From: Jatrophihabitans endophyticus
GTDB lineage: Bacteria; Actinomycetota; Actinomycetes; Mycobacteriales; Jatrophihabitantaceae
Length of the DNA stretch: 64,000 nt
NCBI RefSeq assembly: GCF_900129455.1
Contig: NZ_FQVU01000001.1
Location: 930,001 to 994,000, forward strand
Reading direction: 5' to 3'
Made by a program: the position numbers and the translations under genes. Under the pieces are notes generated by a model. The model was not told the origin of the DNA. It worked only from the letters and a program-made list of their open reading frames with translations, and did not search any database. Below are positions 24,929 to 33,690 of this stretch, in pieces. Within the stretch, counting starts at the first letter, position 1; each line of letters opens with the position of its first letter.

Positions 24929-25687
24929 TCAGCCGACGGCGGCCGCGAGCGCCGCGCGGGCGACGACGAGCGACGGCCCGTACCAGGTGAGCAGGCGCCC
25001 CTCGACGAGCGGGCACGCGACGCCCGGGAACGCCTCGGGACCGTCGTCGGCGGTGAACCGGTAGGGCTCGTCGGGCAGCAGGACGAGGTCGGGTCGGTGC
25101 GCCCCGATCGCGTCGAGCTCGACGCGTGGGTAGCGCTCGGCCGCCTCGCCGAAGACGTTCACCAGGCCGAGCCGGGCGACGACGTCGCCGGTGAAGGTCT
25201 GCGACCCGACGACGAGCCAGGGGTCGCGCCACACCGGGACGACGGCGCGGCGGCCGGTCACGACCGGCGGCTCGGCCCAGACCGCGTCGGCCTCGCCCAG
25301 CCACGCCGGGACGTCGGTACCCAGCGCCTCGGCGAAGAGCCGGCGCAGCGAGCGGAACGCGTCGTCGAGGGAGCGGATGTCGGTGACCCACACCGCCACG
25401 CCGGACTCCCGCAGCCGCCGCACGTCGAGCTCGCGGTTCTCCTCGCGATTCGCGATCACCAGGTCGGGGCGCAGCGCGCGGATCGCGGCGAGGTCGGGGT
25501 TCTTCGTCCCCCGCACCCGCGTCACGGCGAGGTCGGCGGGGTGCGTGCACCAGTCGGTGGCGCCGACGAGCGCATCGGCGGCGGCCGACGCCGCGATCGC
25601 CTCGGTGAGCGACGGCACCAGGGAGACGAGCCGGTGGGGCGAGCCGACCGTGACAGGCTGGCCCAGGTCGTCGGTGATCCGCACCAT
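24929..25687 (-). CDS. BtuF-like helical-backbone metal/corrinoid receptor without signal peptide
   Basis: 252 aa with the receptor fold of cobalamin/ferric-siderophore binding proteins: VRITDDLGQPVTVGSPHRLVSLVPSLTEAIAASAAADALVGATDWCTHP, then TKNPDLAAIRALRPDLVIANREENRELDVRRLRESGVAVWVTDIRSLDDA. Like BtuF it has the ATDWCTHP and NREEN pieces. No signal peptide or lipobox is seen, so it is predicted cytoplasmic, which is unusual for a transport receptor. It is divergent from icmF, a B12-dependent mutase, with 79 bp between, which supports a role in corrinoid handling; that is inference. Confidence 0.82.
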   Translation of the reverse strand: MVRITDDLGQPVTVGSPHRLVSLVPSLTEAIAASAAADALVGATDWCTHPADLAVTRVRGTKNPDLAAIRALRPDLVIANREENRELDVRRLRESGVAVWVTDIRSLDDAFRSLRRLFAEALGTDVPAWLGEADAVWAEPPVVTGRRAVVPVWRDPWLVVGSQTFTGDVVARLGLVNVFGEAAERYPRVELDAIGAHRPDLVLLPDEPYRFTADDGPEAFPGVACPLVEGRLLTWYGPSLVVARAALAAAVG

Positions 25688-25739
25688 GGGTGGTATCGCT
25701 ACTCCTCGGTAACCATGATCCTGACACCAGCGAGTTTAC

Positions 25740-25751
25740 TAGGACGTCCTA
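25740..25751. promoter_or_regulatory. Palindromic operator before icmF
   Basis: TAGGACGTCCTA, a perfect 12-bp palindrome, framed by ACTA/CTAT. It ends 15 bp before the icmF GTG and about 50 bp from the divergent receptor start. The place between promoter and ribosome site fits a repressor site (TetR-type regulators of acyl-CoA metabolism are the likely class). No such regulator gene is in the window. Confidence 0.55.
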
Positions 25752-25766
25752 CTATTTGGAGGCATC

Positions 25767-28700
25767 GTGTCCGTGCCGCTGCACGTCCCGTCGCGTCCGA
25801 TCCGCGTCGTCACCGCGGCCGCGCTGTTCGACGGCCACGACGCCGCGATCAACATCATGCGACGCATCCTGCAGGCCCAGGGCGCGGAGGTCATCCACCT
25901 CGGCCACAACCGGGGTGTCGACGAGGTCGCGATCGCCGCGGTGCAGGAGGACGCGGACGCCGTCGCGATCAGCTCCTACCAGGGCGGGCACGTCGAGTAC
26001 TTCGAGTACCTCGTGCAGACGCTCGCCGAGCGCGGCGCCGGGCACATCCGGGTGTACGGCGGGGGCGGCGGCACGATCGTGCCCGAGGAGATCGAGCGGC
26101 TGCACCGCGCCGGCGTCGCCCGCATCTTCTCCCCCGAGGACGGCCAGCGCCTCGGCCTCGCCGCCATGGTCAACACCATCCTGCGCGAGAGCGACGTCGC
26201 GCGCCCCCGCGACCTCCCGCCCACCGACGCGATCGCCAGCGGCTCGGTCGACGCGCTCGCGCGGGCGATCTCGGCCATCGAGGCCGGCGCGCGTCCGGGC
26301 GACGAGCTGGTCGCGCAGGCCGCGCGGAGCTCGGCCGCGGTGCTCGGCATTACCGGCACCGGCGGCGCGGGCAAGTCGTCGCTGACCGACGAGCTCGTCC
26401 AGCGGCTACGGCTCGACCAGGCCGACAAGCTGCGGACCGCGGTGCTGGCCATCGACCCGAGCCGCCGACGCGGTGGCGGCGCACTGCTCGGCGACCGCAT
26501 CCGCATGAACAGCCTCGGTGACGACCGCGTCTACTTCCGCTCGCTCGCCACCCGCGACAGCGGCTCCGAGGTCCCGAACGGGCTGCCGGACATGATCACC
26601 GCCTGCAAGGCGGCCGGCTTCGACCTGGTGATCGTCGAGACGCCCGGCATCGGGCAGGGCGACTCCGCCATCCACGACATCGTCGACCTCTCGCTGTACG
26701 TGATGACCGCCGAGTTCGGCGCGGCGTCGCAGCTCGAGAAGATCGAGATGCTCGACATCGCCGACGTCGTCGCCATCAACAAGTTCGAGCGGCGCGGGTC
26801 GGAGGACGCGCGGCGCGACGTCGCGCGTCAGCTGGTGCGCAACCGTGAGGCGTTCGGCAGCAGCTGGGAGGACATGCCCGTCTTCGGCACGTCGGCCGCG
26901 AGCTTCGACGACGACGGCGTCACCGCGCTGTACCTGCACCTGCGCGACGAGCTCGCCGGCCGCGGCCTGCCGGTCACCGAGGGGTTCCTGCGCCCGGTCA
27001 CCGGCCGCACCTCCACCGGCGTGTGGACGGCGGTGCCCGCCGATCGCGTCCGCTACCTCGGCGAGGTGGCCGAGACCGTCCGCGCGTACCACGACCGCAC
27101 CCGGCGCGACGCCGAGCTGGCCGGCCGCTGCGAGCTGCACGACCGCGCGGTGCGCGCCCTCGCCGACCTCGACCCCGACGCGGCCCCGACGGCCGCCGCG
27201 GTCGCCACCACGACGGACGTCCTCGCCACGCTGGCCGACGCCGCGCGGGCGGCGATGTCGCCGGCCTCCGTCGCACTGCTCGACGCGTGGCCCGAGGTGC
27301 GCCGCTCCTACGAGGGCGACGAGCAGGTGGTCGTCGTCCGCGATCGCGAGCTGCACACCACGCTGCGGCGACAGACGCTGTCGGGCAGCTCCGTCCCGCG
27401 CGTCGCGCTGCCCCGCTTCGACGACGCCGGGACGCTGCTGCGCTTCCTGCGCTCGGAGAACCTGCCCGGCCGCTTCCCCTTCACCGCCGGCGTCTTCTCC
27501 TTCAAACGCGACAACGAGGACCCCGCCCGCATGTTCGCCGGCGAGGGCGACGCGTTCCGCACCAATCGTCGCTTCCACCTGTTGTCCGAGGGCCAACCCG
27601 CCACGCGCCTGTCGACCGCCTTCGACTCGGTCACCCTCTACGGCCGCGACCCCGGGGAGCGTCCCGACGTGTACGGCAAGGTCGGCACCTCGGGGGTCTC
27701 GATCGCGACGCTCGACGACATGGCGGCGCTGTACGCCGGCTTCGACCTGATCGCGCCCACGACCTCGGTGTCGATGACCATCAACGGCCCCGCACCGACC
27801 ATCCTGGCGTTCTTCCTCAACGCCGCGATCGACCAGCAGGTCGAGGCGTTCACCGCCGAGCACGATCGCGACCCGGACGGCGCGGAGCGCGAGCAGCTCG
27901 CGGCGCGGGTGCTGTCGACCGTCCGCGGCACGGTGCAGGCCGACATCCTCAAGGAGGACCAGGGTCAGAACACCTGCATCTTCTCCACCGAGTTCAGCCT
28001 GCGCATGATGGCCGACATCCAGCAGTGGTTCATCGAGCACGGCGTGCGCAACTTCTACTCGGTGTCGATCTCGGGCTACCACATCGCCGAGGCGGGAGCG
28101 AACCCCATCACGCAGCTGGCGTTCACGCTCGCGAACGGGTTCACCTACGTCGAGTCCTACCTGGCCCGCGGCATGGCGGTCGACGACTTCGCCCCCAACC
28201 TGTCGTTCTTCTTCTCCAACGGCATGGACGCCGAGTACACCGTCCTCGGCCGGGTGGCGCGCCGCATCTGGGCGGTCGCGATGCGCGACCGGTACGGCGC
28301 GAACGAGCGGTCGCAGAAGCTCAAGTACCACGTGCAGACGTCCGGCCGGTCGCTGCACGCGCAGGAGATGTCCTTCAACGACATCCGGACGACGCTGCAG
28401 GCGCTGTGCGCCCTCTACGACAACGCCAACAGCCTGCACACCAACGCCTACGACGAGGCGGTCACCACGCCGTCGGCCGAGTCGGTGCGTCGCGCGCTGG
28501 CGATCCAGCTCGTCATCAACCGCGAATGGGGCCTCGCGCTCAACGAGAACCCGTTGCAGGGCTCGTTCGTCGTCGACGAGCTCACCGAGCTCGTCGAGGA
28601 CGCCGTGCTCGCCGAGTTCGACCGCATCACCACGCGCGGTGGTGTCCTCGGCGCGATGGAGACCGGCTACCAGCGCGGCCGCATCCAGGACGAGTCGATG

Positions 28701-29024
28701 CTCTACGAGCAGCGCAAGCACGACGGCTCGCTGCCGATCGTCGGGGTCAACACCTTCCTCGCGCCCGAGACCGACGAGCCGCCGCGCGCGCTCGAGCTGG
28801 CCCGCGGCACCGACGCCGAGAAGACGTCGCAGCTGCGGCGGCTCGCCGAGTTCCAGACCGCCCACCGCGACGAGGCCGAGGAGGCGCTCGTGCAGCTGCG
28901 CCGCGTGGTCGTCGACGGCGGCAATGTCTTCGCCGAGCTGATGTCGGCCGCGCGGGTGTGCTCGCTCGGCCAGCTGACCGAGGCGCTGTTCGAGGTCGGC
29001 GGCCGGTACCGGCGCAACGTGTGA
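25767..29024 (+). CDS. icmF: Fused isobutyryl-CoA mutase IcmF (B12-dependent)
   Basis: 1085 aa, the full length of IcmF. It interconverts isobutyryl-CoA and n-butyryl-CoA (some members also pivalyl/isovaleryl-CoA) with adenosylcobalamin. Domains: B12-binding (about 10-145, with the base-off motif VTAAALFDGHDAAINIM and VYGGGGGTIVPEEIE); a MeaI-type G-protein chaperone (about 190-410, P-loop GTGGAGKSS, and AIDPSRRRGGGALLGDRIRM); a linker; and a mutase TIM barrel (about 560-1085, with PFTAGVFSFKRDNEDPARMFAGEG, YGKVGTSGVSIATLDDM, ILKEDQGQNTCIF). GTG start with TTTGGAGG 4 bases upstream. Confidence 0.96.
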   Translation: MSVPLHVPSRPIRVVTAAALFDGHDAAINIMRRILQAQGAEVIHLGHNRGVDEVAIAAVQEDADAVAISSYQGGHVEYFEYLVQTLAERGAGHIRVYGGGGGTIVPEEIERLHRAGVARIFSPEDGQRLGLAAMVNTILRESDVARPRDLPPTDAIASGSVDALARAISAIEAGARPGDELVAQAARSSAAVLGITGTGGAGKSSLTDELVQRLRLDQADKLRTAVLAIDPSRRRGGGALLGDRIRMNSLGDDRVYFRSLATRDSGSEVPNGLPDMITACKAAGFDLVIVETPGIGQGDSAIHDIVDLSLYVMTAEFGAASQLEKIEMLDIADVVAINKFERRGSEDARRDVARQLVRNREAFGSSWEDMPVFGTSAASFDDDGVTALYLHLRDELAGRGLPVTEGFLRPVTGRTSTGVWTAVPADRVRYLGEVAETVRAYHDRTRRDAELAGRCELHDRAVRALADLDPDAAPTAAAVATTTDVLATLADAARAAMSPASVALLDAWPEVRRSYEGDEQVVVVRDRELHTTLRRQTLSGSSVPRVALPRFDDAGTLLRFLRSENLPGRFPFTAGVFSFKRDNEDPARMFAGEGDAFRTNRRFHLLSEGQPATRLSTAFDSVTLYGRDPGERPDVYGKVGTSGVSIATLDDMAALYAGFDLIAPTTSVSMTINGPAPTILAFFLNAAIDQQVEAFTAEHDRDPDGAEREQLAARVLSTVRGTVQADILKEDQGQNTCIFSTEFSLRMMADIQQWFIEHGVRNFYSVSISGYHIAEAGANPITQLAFTLANGFTYVESYLARGMAVDDFAPNLSFFFSNGMDAEYTVLGRVARRIWAVAMRDRYGANERSQKLKYHVQTSGRSLHAQEMSFNDIRTTLQALCALYDNANSLHTNAYDEAVTTPSAESVRRALAIQLVINREWGLALNENPLQGSFVVDELTELVEDAVLAEFDRITTRGGVLGAMETGYQRGRIQDESMLYEQRKHDGSLPIVGVNTFLAPETDEPPRALELARGTDAEKTSQLRRLAEFQTAHRDEAEEALVQLRRVVVDGGNVFAELMSAARVCSLGQLTEALFEVGGRYRRNV

Positions 29025-29055
29025 CCCGCACGCGTCGGTCGGCGCGGGGCGTTCG

Positions 29056-31320
29056 CTACGCGGTGCGCTTGCGGGCCTTGTCGGCGTACATCCGCAGGTC
29101 CGCAGCGTGCAGCAGCGCATCGAAGTCGGCTCCGTCGACCGGGTAGGAGCTCGAGCCGACACTGGCCGACACGTCACGCGAGGCGGTGCCACTGCCCAGT
29201 CGGCGGCGCAGCGCACTCGCGGCGTGGGCCGTGAGCGCGGGTGCGGCGTCGCGGTCCAGGTCGGGCAGGACGACGAGGAACTCGTCACCGCCGACGCGGG
29301 CGTACAGCGCGTCGGGACGGCCACCCTCGCGCAGGCGGTCGGCCACCTCGACGAGGACGACGTCGCCCGCCGCGTGACCGTGGCCGTCGTTGACCCGCTT
29401 GAAGTCGTCGACGTCGACGTACAGCAGGCCGATGCCGGTGCCGGCGGCGCGGCTGCGTTCCAGTGCCTCGGTCAGCAGTTCGGCGACCCGACGCCGGTTC
29501 AGCAGGCCGGTGAGGGGATCACGGAAGGCGAGCAGCTCCATCTCGGCGAGATAGGCCTCGGAGCGGGCCCGTTCCTCGGCCAGCTCCCGCTCGGCCTCCA
29601 CGCGGGCGGTGACGTCGTTCTGGATCCCCACGTACTGCACGAGCCGGCCGGTCTCGTCGAAGATCGGTGCGAGCAGGATCTCGTTCCACCAGGCCTCGCC
29701 GGTGCCGTGGCGGTAGTTCACGAGCGTCTCCCGGCACTCCACGCCCTGCTCGATGGCCGCCCTGATGCGGGCGACGGCGGCGGGATCGGTCTCGACGCCC
29801 TGCAGCACCCGGCAGTTCGCCCCCAGGATCTCGTCCGCCCGCAGGCCGGAGAGCCGCTCGAACGCGGCGTTGACGTAGACCAGCGGGTGGTCGGGTCGGG
29901 TCACGTCCGCGATCGAGACGCCGTTCGTCGTCGCGGCGAGCGCACGACGCAGCACCGACACCGACGCGGCGTTCGTCGGGGCCTCCGCCACGTCCAGCAC
30001 GTCGGTGCGCGCCGGGGGCGTGCCGTCCGTGCCCCGGGGTCGGGCGCCGTCCGGTGCCGGGAGCACGCGGGAGAGCAGGGCCTCGGCGGCGGCCGAGACG
30101 ACCTCGCGCTCGTAGGTGAGGGCGAACTCGAAGCGCCGCTCGTGGTCCGGGCCCCGGTCACCGAGGTCGCGCGCCAGCAGGGCGGCCGAGAAGTGCGGAG
30201 CCATGACGACGATGTCCCACTCGTCGCGCAACCGGTCGTCGCCAGGCAGGTCGGCGCCACGCACCCCCGGCGCAGGTTCGGCCGGCAGCCCGGCGCCGAC
30301 CGCGGCCACGAAACCGACCCGCTCGGCCAGCTCGCGGTAACGCCTCGCGGTGGCGGGGGTGAAATGGTGCGCGTACTGGAACGCCGACACGACCACGCAG
30401 GTGGAGCCGTGCGCGAGGGCCTCCCGCTCCAGGTGCTTGCTCAGCTCCACGAGCAGCGGTTTCGACGACCGTCGCAGCACGACGTCCTCGGGCAGGCAGG
30501 CGAACGGCGAGTCGATGTCGCGCGGCAGGTCGCGTTCGGCGAGCTCGAGCACGCCTCGGGGCAGCGCGTTGCTCGGCTCGGCCGCCGGCCTGCCGAACAG
30601 GAACCCCTGACCCAGTCGGGCGCCGAGCGCTCGCGCGATGTCGAGGTGCTTCTCGTCCTCGATCCCCTCGGCGAGGACGACGGCGCCGGTGCGCTGGGCG
30701 TAGGCGTTGACCGCGTTCATGATCCCGGCGATGGCCGGGCTCGGACGGTCCTGAACCAGCTGGATGTCGAGCTTCACGACGTCCGGGCGCAGCAGCGGCA
30801 TGAAGGCCAGCGACATGTCGTCGGCGCCCACGTCGTCCAGGGCGATCTGCCAGCCCGCGCGACGCAGGGTGCGCACGCAGGCGAGCAGTTCGGCCGGCCG
30901 GGCGGCGATCGCCCGTTCGGTGATCTCCAGGACGACGCGCAACCCCTCGGGGGCCGCGTCCGCGATCTCGATGAGCGCGCCGAGCGGTTCGCTGTCCAGC
31001 ACCTCGGGCTCGACGTTCACGAACACCGCCAGCGGCTCGGCGATGCCCACGGCCACCGCGCTGCGCAACGCCTCCCGCCGGCACAGCACGTCGAGCTCGG
31101 CCAGCGCGCCCTGCGTCCGGGCCGCGGCGAAGAGGGCGTCGGGTCGCTCCCACGGGCCGGCCGGGCCGCGGCTGAGCGCCTCGTAGGCCACCACCGTGCC
31201 CTCGTCGAGGTCGACGATCGGTTGGAACACGGTCCGGACGTCGCCCCGGGCGATCAGGTCCGTCACGCCTGCCGGGTCCGTCCCGGCACCCACCGCCACC
31301 ACCTCGTCCGCAACCGTCAC
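29056..31320 (-). CDS. EAL-DICT-LOV-GGDEF protein (light-sensing c-di-GMP turnover)
   Basis: 754 aa, no membrane segment. Order: EAL phosphodiesterase domain (about 20-255; FQPIVDLDEGTVVAYEALSRG, FVNVEPEVLD, LEITERA, LALDD-type IALDDVGADD, VVKLDIQLV, AEGIEDE, QGFLFGRP); DICT domain (about 270-395); LOV/PAS domain (about 455-565) with the flavin-adduct motif GANCRVLQG and NYRHGTGEAWWNEILLAPI; short coil; GGDEF domain (about 590-750) with LTGLLNRRR and RVGGDEFLVVL. Both catalytic domains look intact. The LOV cysteine codon is 29812-29814. EAL before GGDEF is the reverse of the usual order. GTG start with GGGGAGGA just upstream. Confidence 0.93.
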   Translation of the reverse strand: MTVADEVVAVGAGTDPAGVTDLIARGDVRTVFQPIVDLDEGTVVAYEALSRGPAGPWERPDALFAAARTQGALAELDVLCRREALRSAVAVGIAEPLAVFVNVEPEVLDSEPLGALIEIADAAPEGLRVVLEITERAIAARPAELLACVRTLRRAGWQIALDDVGADDMSLAFMPLLRPDVVKLDIQLVQDRPSPAIAGIMNAVNAYAQRTGAVVLAEGIEDEKHLDIARALGARLGQGFLFGRPAAEPSNALPRGVLELAERDLPRDIDSPFACLPEDVVLRRSSKPLLVELSKHLEREALAHGSTCVVVSAFQYAHHFTPATARRYRELAERVGFVAAVGAGLPAEPAPGVRGADLPGDDRLRDEWDIVVMAPHFSAALLARDLGDRGPDHERRFEFALTYEREVVSAAAEALLSRVLPAPDGARPRGTDGTPPARTDVLDVAEAPTNAASVSVLRRALAATTNGVSIADVTRPDHPLVYVNAAFERLSGLRADEILGANCRVLQGVETDPAAVARIRAAIEQGVECRETLVNYRHGTGEAWWNEILLAPIFDETGRLVQYVGIQNDVTARVEAERELAEERARSEAYLAEMELLAFRDPLTGLLNRRRVAELLTEALERSRAAGTGIGLLYVDVDDFKRVNDGHGHAAGDVVLVEVADRLREGGRPDALYARVGGDEFLVVLPDLDRDAAPALTAHAASALRRRLGSGTASRDVSASVGSSSYPVDGADFDALLHAADLRMYADKARKRTA

Positions 31321-31419
31321 TGTCCTCCCCTCGGCAGCTCGGTCGCCGACCTGAGCCGTACGACGGACGTCGTTCGCGTACCGGCCCGGGCGCGCACGGG
31401 GCGCGGCCGCTCGCGCGGG

Positions 31420-32100
31420 TCAGTCGACGAGCGGGACGTCGAGGCGGGCTGCGAGGTCGGCGACCGAGCTGCCCCACGTCTCGACCACCCGGACGCCGTC
31501 GGGCTCGATCGCGAACAGCGCGTGGTCGGTGTACAGCCGGGTGACGCAGCCGACCCCGGTCAGCGGGTACGAGCACTGCGGCACGAGCTTCGGCGTGCCG
31601 TCCTTCGCGAACAGCGTCATGATCACGTAGATGCGTTTGGCGCCGATGGCGAGGTCCATCGCCCCGCCGACGGCGGGGATCGCGCCCTTCTCCCCCGTGC
31701 TCCAGTTGGCGAGGTCACCGGTCGCCGAGACCTGGAAGGCGCCGAGCACGCAGACGTCCAGGTGCCCGCCACGCATCATGGCGAAGCTGTCGGCGTGGTG
31801 GAAGTAGCTGGCCCCCGGCGTCTCGGTGACCGGCTGCTTGCCCGCGTTGATCAGATCGGGATCGACGACGTCGCCACGCTCGGCGTCGGCGATGCGTCCC
31901 ATTCCGAGCATGCCGTTCTCGGTGTGCAGGGTGACCCCGGCGTCGACGTCGAGGTGGTCGGCGACGCTCGTCGGCTGGCCGATGCCAAGGTTGACGTAGG
32001 CGCCCGCCGGGATGTCGCGGGCGACCCGGGCCGGGATCTCGGCTCGGTCGAGCGGACCGCGGTCGAGGTTCTCGACGGGTCCGTCGTGTGTGCCCGTCAC
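31420..32100 (-). CDS. CoA-transferase subunit B (3-oxoacid/3-oxoadipate type)
   Basis: 226 aa beta subunit of a family I CoA-transferase. The family glutamate that carries the CoA thioester is in LHTENGMLGMG. NLGIGQPT, GASYFHHADSFAMMRGGHLDVCVLGAFQVSATGDLANW and KDGTPKLVPQCSYPLTGVGCVTRLYTDHALF are the typical conserved blocks. It moves CoA between succinyl-CoA and a 3-oxo acid (acetoacetate or 3-oxoadipate); the sequence alone does not decide which. GTG start in a 4-bp overlap with subunit A. Confidence 0.93.
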   Translation of the reverse strand: MTGTHDGPVENLDRGPLDRAEIPARVARDIPAGAYVNLGIGQPTSVADHLDVDAGVTLHTENGMLGMGRIADAERGDVVDPDLINAGKQPVTETPGASYFHHADSFAMMRGGHLDVCVLGAFQVSATGDLANWSTGEKGAIPAVGGAMDLAIGAKRIYVIMTLFAKDGTPKLVPQCSYPLTGVGCVTRLYTDHALFAIEPDGVRVVETWGSSVADLAARLDVPLVD

Positions 32101-32774
32101 GACGCCTCCTCCGCGACGCGCACGATGCGGTCGACGTAGATGCCCGGCGTCACCACGTGTTCGGGGTCCAGCGCGCCGGCCTCGACGATGTCGTCGACCT
32201 CGACGATCGTGTTCGTCGCGGCCGCGGCCATGACCGGCCCGAAGTTTCGCGCGGTCTTGCGATAAACCAGATTGCCGGCCGTGTCGGCGCGGTGGGCCTT
32301 GACGAGCGCGACGTCGCCGCGGATGGGGTACTCGAGGACGTAGTCACGACCGTCGATGGTGCGGGTCTCCTTGCCCTCGGCCAGCGGCGTCCCCACGCCG
32401 GTGGGGCAGAAGAACGCCCCGATCCCGGCGCCGGCGGCACGCATCCGTTCGGCGAGGTTGCCCTGCGGCACGAGCTCGAGCTCGATCCGTCCGTCGCGGT
32501 AGAGCCCGTCGAAGACCCACGAGTCGGTCTGCCGCGGGAAGGAGCAGATGATCCTGCGGACGCAGCCGGCGGCGAGCAGGGCAGCGAGCCCGACGTCACC
32601 GTTGCCGGCGTTGTTGTTGACGACGGTGAGGTCGCGGACACCGGTGCGGCGCAGCGCGTCGACGAGCGCCATCGGCTGCCCGGCCGTGCCGAAGCCGCCG
32701 ACGAGGACGGTCGCGCCGTCCTCGATACCCGCGACCGCCGCGTCGGCGTCGGGGACGATCCGTGCCTTGCCCAC
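32097..32774 (-). CDS. CoA-transferase subunit A (3-oxoacid/3-oxoadipate type)
   Basis: 225 aa alpha subunit of the same enzyme. Visible are GATVLVGGFGTAGQPMALVDAL (the glycine-rich CoA-binding segment), VVNNNAGNG, FPRQTDSWVFDGLYRDGRIELELVPQGNLAERMRAAGAGIGAFFCPTGVGTPLAEGKETR, and RGDVALVKAHRADTAGNLVYRKTARNFGPVMA. GTG start with GGAGGAG 5 bases upstream. It follows the epimerase and alcohol dehydrogenase genes on the same strand (gaps 66 and 49 bp), so the four may form one transcription unit. Confidence 0.94.
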   Translation of the reverse strand: MGKARIVPDADAAVAGIEDGATVLVGGFGTAGQPMALVDALRRTGVRDLTVVNNNAGNGDVGLAALLAAGCVRRIICSFPRQTDSWVFDGLYRDGRIELELVPQGNLAERMRAAGAGIGAFFCPTGVGTPLAEGKETRTIDGRDYVLEYPIRGDVALVKAHRADTAGNLVYRKTARNFGPVMAAAATNTIVEVDDIVEAGALDPEHVVTPGIYVDRIVRVAEEAS

Positions 32775-32840
32775 GTCCGCTCCTCCGTTCGCCGGGCACC
32801 GACCCGACCGTAGCGAACGGGTGGCCGGCGTGTCCGGTGG

Positions 32841-33641
32841 TCAGCGATCGCGCCCGCGTCGGTACAGCAACGGGCCGGGCCGCCCCGCTCCCCGGTGCAG
32901 GGCGTCGACGAAGCGACCGAGGACGTCGGCCGCGTCGTGCTCGGGGGCCCAGCCGAGTGCCCGCAGGCGGCCGGTGTCCAGCAGCGGCGTGCCCGACCCG
33001 AGGTCGACCCAGCCCGGGTCGGTGGGTTGCAGCCGCAGCCGCCACGTCGCGGCGGCCACCGCTCGTAGCGCGGGCACCGGGACGACCGGACCGACGCCGC
33101 CGAGGACGCGGCGGAACACCGCTCGGTCGATGACCGGATCGGCGGCCACGTTGAACGCCCCGCCGCTGCGGGTGGTCAGCACCAGGTCGAGGGCGGCCGC
33201 CACGTCGTCGGCGTGGACGAGCTGGACCGACAGCGCGTCGGAGAACGGGGCGAGGCGCAGCGAGCGCCGACCGACGAGGGCCTTGGGCACGAGCGGGCCG
33301 AGGAAGTAGCGACCGATCTCGCTGGCGGCGGCGTCCTGCAGGATCAGCGCGGGGCGCATCCGGGTGACGGTGGCGTGCTCCTCGACGCGGTTCACCGTGC
33401 GCTCCGCGGCCGCCTTGTCGACGCTGTAGGGCGAGGTGCCGATGCCGGTGGCGGGCCAGTCCTCGGTCACCGGCGTCTTCGCGCCGCGGGCGTAGGCGCC
33501 GATCGAGGACTGGTGCACGAGGTGGGGCACGCTGGCCGCGACGACGGCGTCGGCCACCAGCTCGTGCTCGCCGGTCGCGCCGAGGCGCAGCAGCAGGGCC
33601 GTCCCGACATTGCCGGACGCGCCGGTCACGACTATCCGCAT
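32841..33641 (-). CDS. NAD-dependent epimerase/dehydratase family protein with internal deletion
   Basis: 266 aa where relatives have about 340. It starts MRIVVTGASGNVGTALLLRLGATGEHELV (Rossmann motif GxxGxxG intact) but jumps directly to ADAVVAASVPHLVHQSSIGAYA. The roughly 75 residues with the cofactor-selecting acidic residue, the D-x-x-D strand and the NxxA-type loop are missing. The rest is normal: SVDKAAAER (YSVDK catalytic Tyr-Lys), TRMRPALILQ, VQLVHADDVAAAL, and the substrate-binding part. The frame is open across the joint, so this is a clean in-frame deletion. Activity is doubtful. ATG with a weak ribosome site. Confidence 0.82.
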   Translation of the reverse strand: MRIVVTGASGNVGTALLLRLGATGEHELVADAVVAASVPHLVHQSSIGAYARGAKTPVTEDWPATGIGTSPYSVDKAAAERTVNRVEEHATVTRMRPALILQDAAASEIGRYFLGPLVPKALVGRRSLRLAPFSDALSVQLVHADDVAAALDLVLTTRSGGAFNVAADPVIDRAVFRRVLGGVGPVVPVPALRAVAAATWRLRLQPTDPGWVDLGSGTPLLDTGRLRALGWAPEHDAADVLGRFVDALHRGAGRPGPLLYRRGRDR

Positions 33642-33690
33642 GCCGACTCGGTACCCGAACCGCAGCACTCCGACCGTGCGTCCCGACGTC

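Noticed and set aside
29107-32139. 1010-codon plus-strand open frame
   Set aside because: Antisense to the EAL-DICT-LOV-GGDEF and CoA-transferase genes. Its product is low-complexity Arg/Asp/Gly/Val with no domain; it is an artefact of GC-rich codon use.
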